Source: Chloroflexota bacterium (lineage in GTDB: Bacteria > Chloroflexota > Limnocylindria > Limnocylindrales > CSP1-4). Taken from it: 7,759 nucleotides of DNA. Positions within the stretch are counted from its first letter, which is position 1; every line of letters starts with the position of its first letter. The notes below the pieces were generated by a model that worked only from the letters and a program-made list of their open reading frames with translations, was not told the origin of the DNA and ran no database searches. Below are positions 1 through 4,419 of the stretch, piece by piece. The stretch is from positions 1 to 7,759 of the forward strand of contig JAKAMV010000463.1 of NCBI GenBank assembly GCA_021812735.1, given 5' to 3'. Made by a program: the position numbers and the translations under genes.

Positions 1-208
1 CAGTTGTCCCGCCAGGGGCATCGCTGGGTAGCTATGTTCGGTTGGGATAAGCGCTGAAAGCATCTAAGTGCGAAGCTCGCCTCAAGATTAGGTTCCCCAC
101 CGGGTTAACCGGGTAAGACCGCAGAGAGACGATCTGCTCGATAGGCGGCATGTGGAAGCCCCGTGAGGGGTGAAGCTGAGCCGTACTAATGGTCGAGGGC
201 TTGACCTC
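1..208 (+). rRNA. rrl: 23S ribosomal RNA, 3' end (partial)
   Basis: This is the last ~208 nt of the large-subunit rRNA, cut by the left window edge. Highly conserved domain VI landmarks are readable: the 'gataagcgctgaaagcatctaag' type segment around 46-69, the 'aagattaggttcccc' segment around 84-99, and the terminal 'gtactaatggtcgagggcttgacc' equivalent of the E. coli tail at 183-206. The 3' end is placed by comparison with the E. coli terminus and could be off by a few bases; mature ends are set by RNase processing that cannot be read here. No protein gene overlaps it on either strand. The 5S gene follows 125 bp downstream, so this is the distal part of an rrn operon transcribed rightward. 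Confidence 0.97.
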
Positions 209-333
209 TAACCTCAGCACCTGGCCAGGGGCCAGCGCTGGGAGATCAGGTCTCCAGTGTGCGAATGCTGATCCTTCGATGGCGCCCGCGTCGTGAGCGA
301 CGCCGGCAGCTGCCGTCACCTACCAGATGCATG
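209..333 (+). other. 23S-5S rRNA internal transcribed spacer
   Basis: A 125-bp spacer between the two rRNAs with no tRNA. It contains consecutive small hairpins. At 215-240, 4 bp (cagc/gctg) lie outside 6 bp (ctggcc/ggccag) with a 3-nt loop. At 241-255 a 5-bp stem (ggaga/tctcc) has a 5-nt loop. At 288-303 a 6-bp stem (gcgtcg/cgacgc) has a tgag loop. Such structures are typical of pre-rRNA processing regions; that they are processing sites here is inferred. Confidence 0.8.
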
Positions 334-455
<122 letters not shown>

Positions 456-481
456 TTGCATTTAACCCGGAGTCTCTCAAG

Positions 482-509
482 GGCGGCCGGGCCGGGGCGG
501 CCGGGCCGG
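482..509. repeat. 14-bp GC-only tandem repeat, two copies
   Basis: The unit ggcggccgggccgg occurs twice head to tail (482-495 and 496-509), and a third copy begins but diverges after three bases. It sits between the 5S gene and the LysM gene, in the region where an rrn terminator would be expected. The exact repetition is seen directly. No function is assigned; it is probably slippage-derived low-complexity DNA. Confidence 0.85.
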
Positions 510-566
510 GGCAGTCGGGCGCCCTAGCCTCTGGGTCGCGATGCGTGTGCCCGGCGGGCTCAGGGG

Positions 567-572
567 TATCCT
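567..572 (+). promoter_or_regulatory. possible -10 element for the LysM gene
   Basis: TATCCT matches the -10 consensus at 4 of 6 bases and ends 7 nt before the ATG at 580, the spacing expected if transcription starts at or next to the A of the start codon (leaderless mRNA). No -35 match is visible at 16-18 bp upstream and no Shine-Dalgarno sequence is well placed. This is a weak call that mainly supports the choice of the 580 start. Confidence 0.3.
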
Positions 573-579
573 CGGCGCG

Positions 580-1404
580 ATGGACCGTCACGTATCAGTC
601 GGGTCAGAGTTGGGCACGCCCGCCCCGCCTCGCCGTGCGGAGTCTGGCGGGGCGGGGCCCACTGCTGATGTGTGCGACTTCTTGCGCGCAGCCGACGCGT
701 CGTGGTCCAGCGCGGTCGGCGCGCGGGGCCTACGGTGTTGGGCCGTAGAGCCGACGGTGGTTGTTGCGGCCGCTACGCAGCGGACGATCTGCGTCGCCGC
801 CGCGCGCCGCTCGTGTCCGGCCTACGCCGCGGCCGTGGCGCGCATGGACCCTCGCGTGCCGGACGGTGGAGAACCTCGCCTGTGGCCGGAAGGGACCACG
901 GTGCCCGTGGCGCTCGATCACGCCGCCTCGCGGGGAAGTCCGTTCGCCGTGCCGTCGAGGGCCGGCGGGCAGGCTGTGCTGGTTGGGTTGATGGTCCTCG
1001 CCTTTGTCATTCTCTTGGTGGCGCGCGTGAGCCCGAACGGGTCGGGCGTGGGCAGCGCCGCCTCGGGCGGCCCCAGCCTTGGCGCGGCTGCGGGGGCTAG
1101 CCTGGCGGACACGGCGTCTTCGGCTCCCTCTGGATCCGGCGCACCGGTCGCTGCTCCCTCCGCCGGGTCGGGGGCGACCCCGAGTGAGAGCGCAACGGTC
1201 GCGCCATCTGCCCTGGTGCCGACGGGCTCCGTCCCCGCCTCTGCCGCCCCGGCGTCGTCGGTCAGGACGTACACGGTCAAGTCGGGCGACACGCTCTCCG
1301 CCATCGCCGGCAGGTTCCACACGACGGTGAAGGCCATTGCTCAGGCCAACAACATTGCCGACGCGCGAACCATTCGACCCGGCCAGATCCTGACGATCCC
1401 GTAG
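580..1404 (+). CDS. LysM-domain single-pass membrane protein with N-terminal four-cysteine domain
   Basis: A 274-residue protein in three parts. Residues ~30-85 hold four cysteines (C32, C53, C71, C79; spacing 20-17-7, the last in a C-P-x-Y context). Residues ~131-149 form one hydrophobic membrane helix with no signal-peptidase site. A long Ala/Ser/Pro/Gly-rich linker then leads to a C-terminal LysM domain at ~230-273, with the hallmark 'YTVKSGDTLSAIAGRF' start and the 'IRPGQILTIP' end. LysM binds N-acetylglucosamine-containing glycans such as peptidoglycan. The likely topology is cysteine domain inside and LysM outside, tethering the protein to the wall; there is no catalytic domain, so it is not evidently a hydrolase. 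Start choice is uncertain: ATG 541 (287 aa), ATG 580 and GTG 670 are all in frame. 580 is preferred because a possible -10 lies 7 nt upstream and the cysteine domain then has a short leader. The gene follows the rrn operon and converges with the glycosylase gene. Confidence 0.83.
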   Translation: MDRHVSVGSELGTPAPPRRAESGGAGPTADVCDFLRAADASWSSAVGARGLRCWAVEPTVVVAAATQRTICVAAARRSCPAYAAAVARMDPRVPDGGEPRLWPEGTTVPVALDHAASRGSPFAVPSRAGGQAVLVGLMVLAFVILLVARVSPNGSGVGSAASGGPSLGAAAGASLADTASSAPSGSGAPVAAPSAGSGATPSESATVAPSALVPTGSVPASAAPASSVRTYTVKSGDTLSAIAGRFHTTVKAIAQANNIADARTIRPGQILTIP

Positions 1405-1411
1405 ACGTCCG

Positions 1412-1432
1412 GCCTCGGCGCCGGCGCGAGGC
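1412..1432. terminator. possible bidirectional hairpin between convergent genes
   Basis: gcctcg (1412-1417) and cgaggc (1427-1432) form a 6-bp stem with a 9-nt GC-rich loop, in the 42-bp gap between the LysM stop codon and the end of the convergent glycosylase gene. It could end transcription from both sides, but there is no T-tract on either strand, so only the position and symmetry support it. Confidence 0.35.
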
Positions 1433-1446
1433 TAGCCGCCCCGCCG

Positions 1447-2325
1447 TCAGCGCTGGCACGTTCGGCAGTAGCCGGTCGGAAACCCGCCTGCCCGGACCTG
1501 CGTCAGCCGCCCGCCGCAGCGCGGGCACGGCCCGTCGCCCTTGCCGTGGACCGAAAGCTGGTCGCGCACCTGTTTCTCGAACGTGGGCGGGACCCGCCGG
1601 CGCAACACGCTGATCGAGTCGGCAAGGACCTCCCGCATGGCTGCATACAGGAGGTCCACCTCCTCGGGGACGAGGCTAGCCCGCTTGCGAAAGGGTGCGA
1701 TCCGAGCCGCGAACAGGATTTCGTCGGCGTACGCGTTGCCGATCCCCGCGACGAAGGCCTGGTTGCGCAACAGGTTCTTGACCTCGCCCGGGTGGCGCTG
1801 GATTCGCTCACGCCAGACCTCGAGCGTTAGCGCGGGGTCCATGGCGTCCGGCCCCTGCTCTCCGACGCCGCGCCCGGGTACCGTCCATCCCGCGCCCGCG
1901 GGCAGCAGGTAGACCTTGCCCATCTGCGTCGGGTCCCGGTACCGGAGCCACACGTCCGCGCCCGCGGCCGGGAGCCAAGGGGCACCCGCGGTCCAGGCCG
2001 CCGCGTCCGGTGGGGGCCCGACGCTCCGCGGGCCGAGGCGGAGTGCGACCGCGACGCCTGCGGGCGCCTTCTCGCCGCGTGCGGCAAGCTGGAACCGACC
2101 GGTCAGCATCGGGTTGATCACCAGGCCGTCCACGGACAGTCCGATGTCCAGGAACTTGCCGAACCGAGCGACTCGGACGACCTGCTGCCCGACCAGGCCG
2201 GCCAGCTGGCTGGGCGTACCGCGCACGGACAGCGGCATCGGTGCGCGCGCCTCGACCACGGGTCGGCCGGCGAGCGACGCGTGCAGTGCGTCGGCGACGA
2301 CGTCGAGATCGGGCAGTTCGGGCAC
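1447..2325 (-). CDS. mutM: DNA-formamidopyrimidine glycosylase (Fpg/MutM/Nei family), divergent
   Basis: A 292-residue base-excision-repair glycosylase/AP lyase acting on oxidised bases in DNA. The GTG start is fixed by chemistry: the family's nucleophile is the proline exposed after Met removal, and the protein begins M-P-E-L-P-D. Also visible are the conserved Lys57 (RFGKFLDI), the H2TH region with Lys183 and 'GIGNAYADE' (194-202), and a C-terminal Cys4 zinc finger (C267, C270, C287, C290; C-x2-C-x16-C-x2-C). Compared with E. coli Fpg, the fifth residue Glu is Asp, the M73/R108/F110 lesion-void triad appears as Leu74 and a 'DPTQMG' segment (131-136), the zinc-finger arginine (R258) aligns with Phe282, and ~22 Pro/Ala/Gly-rich residues are inserted around 99-122. 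The fold assignment is secure; the preferred lesion (8-oxoG/Fapy versus oxidised pyrimidines) is not. It is transcribed divergently from rpsA, from its own probable leaderless promoter. Confidence 0.92.
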   Translation of the reverse strand: MPELPDLDVVADALHASLAGRPVVEARAPMPLSVRGTPSQLAGLVGQQVVRVARFGKFLDIGLSVDGLVINPMLTGRFQLAARGEKAPAGVAVALRLGPRSVGPPPDAAAWTAGAPWLPAAGADVWLRYRDPTQMGKVYLLPAGAGWTVPGRGVGEQGPDAMDPALTLEVWRERIQRHPGEVKNLLRNQAFVAGIGNAYADEILFAARIAPFRKRASLVPEEVDLLYAAMREVLADSISVLRRRVPPTFEKQVRDQLSVHGKGDGPCPRCGGRLTQVRAGGFPTGYCRTCQR

Positions 2326-2333
2326 GGGTGGCG

Positions 2334-2339
2334 ATTGTA
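2334..2339 (-). promoter_or_regulatory. -10 element of mutM, leaderless arrangement
   Basis: Read on the minus strand this is TACAAT, 5 of 6 matches to TATAAT. It ends 8 nt before the GTG start codon, so transcription would start at or within a base or two of the GTG, leaving no room for a Shine-Dalgarno site; none is present. No -35 match is visible. The hexamer overlaps the -35 box proposed for rpsA on the other strand. Confidence 0.5.
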
Positions 2340-2363
2340 CGCGTGCCTGCGGGATGCTAGACT
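2335..2363 (+). promoter_or_regulatory. rpsA promoter, extended -10 type
   Basis: The -35 candidate is TTGTAC (2335-2340), with a 17-bp spacer to the -10 candidate TAGACT (2358-2363). The -10 is preceded by TG at 2355-2356 with one base between, an extended -10 arrangement. The -35 matches only 3 of 6, so the TG extension probably matters. The predicted transcription start is near 2370. The same TGCTAG core recurs before clpC. Confidence 0.6.
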
Positions 2364-2369
2364 CTGCGA

Positions 2370-2543
2370 GCCCGTCGGGGCGCGCACAGTTGAAGAGCCC
2401 TGCCTCACGTCGTCCAGCGAAGGAGCGGACCGCCGGCCAGATCCGAACCCCGATCCACCTCCTGCGGCAAGACGGCCCCCAGCATGGCTTGGAGGCCGTT
2501 CGCGATTCCCGGGGCGAAATCCACCCAAGGAGACTGGATCACC
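2370..2543 (+). other. long 5' leader of rpsA
   Basis: From the predicted transcription start to the TTG codon there are about 174 nt of untranslated leader. It contains two exact AAGGAG motifs: one at 2420-2425 with no start codon at usable spacing, and one at 2527-2532 that serves the TTG. A weak hairpin (ttcgc 2499-2503 with gcgaa 2514-2518) lies just upstream of the second. Some bacterial S1 genes are autoregulated through their mRNA leader; whether this one is cannot be read from sequence. Confidence 0.45.
2527..2532 (+). promoter_or_regulatory. Shine-Dalgarno site deciding the rpsA TTG start
   Basis: A perfect AAGGAG, 11 nt upstream of the TTG at 2544. The only in-frame ATG upstream (2484) lies before this site and has no ribosome binding site of its own, so the TTG is chosen as the start. 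Confidence 0.75.
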
Positions 2544-4175
2544 TTGACCGAAGAGCAGCAGGGCGGGACCGTGCCGGAGACGGAGGCGGTCGCCTCCGCC
2601 GAGACCCCGGCGCCCGAAGAGACCGTCGCGACCGAGGTTGCTGACGAGCCCGCCATCACCGAGACCGCGCCGGAACCCGTCGCCCCCACCGCGGACGAGG
2701 CAGCCGACGCGCCGCCCGCCGCCGATGACGAGGACGAGGCCCCCGTCATCGTGGCCGCCCGGCCGCTTGGCCCCGAGCCCACCACGATGGAGGAGCTCCT
2801 CGCCGAGCAGAACGCCGACATCAAGAGCTTCAAGCACGGCGATGTCGTCGAGGGCACGGTTGTCCGGATCGACAAGGACGAGATCCTGGTCGACATCGGC
2901 GCCAAGTCCGAGGGCGTGGTCAGCAACCGCGAGCTGTTCGGCCGCCACGCGGAGTCGTCGCCCCAGCTGAGCATTGGCGACGTCGTCCTCGTTTACGTGC
3001 TCCAGCCGGAGTCGCCCGAGGGCCATGTCGTCCTGTCGCTTCGGCGCGCCGGGCTCGAGCGCAAGTGGCGCGCGATGCAGGAGCAGTTCGAGGCCGGGAT
3101 CATCATCGACGCCCCGGTCATCGACCACAACAAGGGCGGCCTGATCGTTGACTGCGGCATCCGGGGCTTCGTGCCGATCTCCCAGATCGTGGACTTCCCG
3201 CGTCGGCCGCAGAACGAGCAGCCGCGCGACGCCGCGCAGGAGATCGCCGAGAAGCTCCAGCCGTACGTCGGCCGCAAGCTCAGGCTCAAGATCCTCGAGG
3301 TCAACCGCAAGGCCAACCGGCTGATCCTCTCGGAGAAGGTCGCCCTCTACGAGGAGCGGCGCGAGAAGCGGGACGAGCTGTTCAGCAGCCTGCAGGTCAA
3401 TCAGAAGGTCACCGGCAACGTCCGGTCGATCGCGCCGTTCGGCATCTTCATCGACCTCGGCGGGATCGACGGCCTCGTCCACAAGAGCGAACTCTCGTGG
3501 AACAAGGTCAACAACCCCGAGTCCGGCTACAAGGTCGGCGACGAGGTCGAGGCTGAGGTCATCGACATCAACCACGAGCGTGGCCGGATCAGCCTGTCGA
3601 TCCGACGACTGCAGCCCGACCCGTGGGAGAGCACGGTCGCCGACTTCAAGGTTGGCGACGTGATCGACGGCACGGTCACCAAGCTCGTCAACTTCGGCGC
3701 GTTCGTCCGCGTCCGCGAGGGCCTCGAGGGCCTGATCCACATCAGCGAGCTGAGCCATCAGCGCGTGGCCCACCCGGGCGACGTGGTCCACGAAGGCCAG
3801 GTGCTCAAGCTCAGGATCATCAGCCTCGACTCCGAGCGACATCGCCTTGGCCTCAGCCTCAAGCAGGCCGAGGAGCCGCCGGTTCGGCCCGCCCCGGAGC
3901 CCGGGGTCACGCCGTCTCCGGCCCCGTCAGGCGAGCGCCGCGAGCGCCGCGAGCGCCGCGAGCGCCCGGACCGCGGCTACAGCCCGTCGGACACCCAGTC
4001 CGAGCCCGAGGGCGGCATCGACACGACCCTGGCCGGGGCGTTCGCCCAGGTTCGGGCGCAGCTCGCCGCTGCCGAGGCCGAGGCGAAGGCCGCCCCCGCG
4101 GCGCCCGTCGCGGTTGACGCCCCCGCGGCGCCCGTCGCGGTTGACGCCCCGGAGGCGCCTGCGGCGGAGATCTGA
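2544..4175 (+). CDS. rpsA: 30S ribosomal protein S1 (four S1 domains)
   Basis: A 543-residue RNA-binding protein of the small ribosomal subunit that helps mRNA docking during translation initiation. It starts at TTG, 11 nt after a perfect AAGGAG; an in-frame ATG at 2484 would add 20 residues but lacks an RBS. The order is an acidic Glu/Ala/Pro-rich tail (1-75), then four S1 OB-fold repeats at ~97-167, 184-266, 283-355 and 368-441. Repeats three and four are canonical, with 'FGIFIDLGGIDGLVHKSELS' and 'NFGAFVRVREGLEGLIHISE'. Then come a basic ERR-repeat stretch (~464-475) and an Ala/Pro/Val tail containing a perfect 27-bp duplication. Four domains is the shorter S1 layout, against six in E. coli. 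The low-complexity ends are likely disordered. Transcription is probably monocistronic, given its own promoter and the strong hairpin terminator just after the stop. Confidence 0.93.
   Translation: MTEEQQGGTVPETEAVASAETPAPEETVATEVADEPAITETAPEPVAPTADEAADAPPAADDEDEAPVIVAARPLGPEPTTMEELLAEQNADIKSFKHGDVVEGTVVRIDKDEILVDIGAKSEGVVSNRELFGRHAESSPQLSIGDVVLVYVLQPESPEGHVVLSLRRAGLERKWRAMQEQFEAGIIIDAPVIDHNKGGLIVDCGIRGFVPISQIVDFPRRPQNEQPRDAAQEIAEKLQPYVGRKLRLKILEVNRKANRLILSEKVALYEERREKRDELFSSLQVNQKVTGNVRSIAPFGIFIDLGGIDGLVHKSELSWNKVNNPESGYKVGDEVEAEVIDINHERGRISLSIRRLQPDPWESTVADFKVGDVIDGTVTKLVNFGAFVRVREGLEGLIHISELSHQRVAHPGDVVHEGQVLKLRIISLDSERHRLGLSLKQAEEPPVRPAPEPGVTPSPAPSGERRERRERRERPDRGYSPSDTQSEPEGGIDTTLAGAFAQVRAQLAAAEAEAKAAPAAPVAVDAPAAPVAVDAPEAPAAEI
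3931..3966 (+). repeat. 9-bp tandem repeat encoding ERR units in rpsA
   Basis: Four perfect copies of gcgagcgcc lie head to tail in the C-terminal part of rpsA and encode an E-R-R repeated basic segment. The repeat keeps the reading frame, so copy-number changes would lengthen or shorten a charged, probably RNA-contacting tail without a frameshift. Confidence 0.9.
4092..4145 (+). repeat. 27-bp perfect tandem duplication near the rpsA 3' end
   Basis: Two identical 27-bp units (4092-4118 and 4119-4145), each encoding A-P-A-A-P-V-A-V-D, with five bases of a third copy after them. Identity at wobble positions too points to a recent duplication. The unit length is a multiple of three, so the frame is kept. 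Confidence 0.92.
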
Positions 4176-4179
4176 GCCC

Positions 4180-4201
4180 GGGTCAGTTGTTGGGCTGACC
4201 C
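4180..4201 (+). terminator. first hairpin after rpsA
   Basis: gggtcag (4180-4186) pairs with ctgaccc (4195-4201), a 7-bp stem with an 8-nt loop, starting 5 nt after the rpsA stop codon. No T-tract follows, so it is more likely an accessory to the stronger hairpin 13 nt downstream, or a 3'-end protecting structure, than the terminator itself. Confidence 0.5.
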
Positions 4202-4213
4202 ACCGTTCCGCCT

Positions 4214-4246
4214 ACGACCCGCCGGTTCCCGGCGGGTCGTTCGATT
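4214..4246 (+). terminator. rho-independent type terminator of rpsA
   Basis: A perfect 12-bp stem (4214-4225 with 4229-4240) with a 3-nt ttc loop, followed by a short T-containing stretch (ttcgatt). Stem strength and position 38 nt after the stop codon make it the best terminator in the window. The weak T-tract is common in GC-rich genomes. Confidence 0.82.
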
Positions 4247-4359
4247 CCGCCGCGGCCGCGGCGCTGTCCCGGCGCTCGCAGGCGCGTGCCGCGGCCGACC
4301 GGGTTGGGAGGAGGCGCTGCGGCGGCGCCAGGCCCTTCGGCGCCATGCCGGGGCGGGGG

Positions 4360-4368
4360 TGCTAGGAT
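4360..4368 (+). promoter_or_regulatory. clpC promoter, extended -10 element
   Basis: TG-C-TAGGAT: the hexamer TAGGAT (4363-4368) matches TATAAT at 4 of 6 and is preceded by TG at 4360-4361. No good -35 is seen at 16-18 bp. The predicted start is near 4375, giving a leader of about 45 nt that ends in an AAGG ribosome binding site (4408-4411), 8 nt before the ATG. No CtsR, CIRCE or HspR/HAIR operator is visible around it. Confidence 0.5.
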
Positions 4369-4419
4369 GGCTCGCAGGTCGGCGTCCCCCGCGACCGACG
4401 CTAGAGCAAGGCACCGCGC

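Noticed and set aside
541..579. ATG at 541 as the start of the LysM protein
   Set aside because: No Shine-Dalgarno or -10 at suitable distance. 580 has a possible -10 7 nt upstream; 541 remains possible.
619..656. An 11-bp perfect GC-only inverted repeat (16-nt loop) as an rrn terminator
   Set aside because: No T-tract follows and it lies inside the LysM reading frame if 580 is the start; kept only as a note within the rrn terminator finding.
2484..2543. ATG at 2484 as the start of rpsA
   Set aside because: It has no ribosome binding site, and a perfect AAGGAG lies between it and the TTG at 2544. The extra residues do not resemble an S1 N-terminus.
2118..3842. A 574-codon minus-strand open frame opposite rpsA and overlapping mutM
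   Set aside because: Its product is Leu/Asp/Val-rich without motifs and lies opposite four clear S1 domains and over mutM in another frame.
4176..4419. CtsR, CIRCE (HrcA) or HAIR (HspR) operators upstream of clpC
   Set aside because: None of the known consensus sequences is present on either strand.
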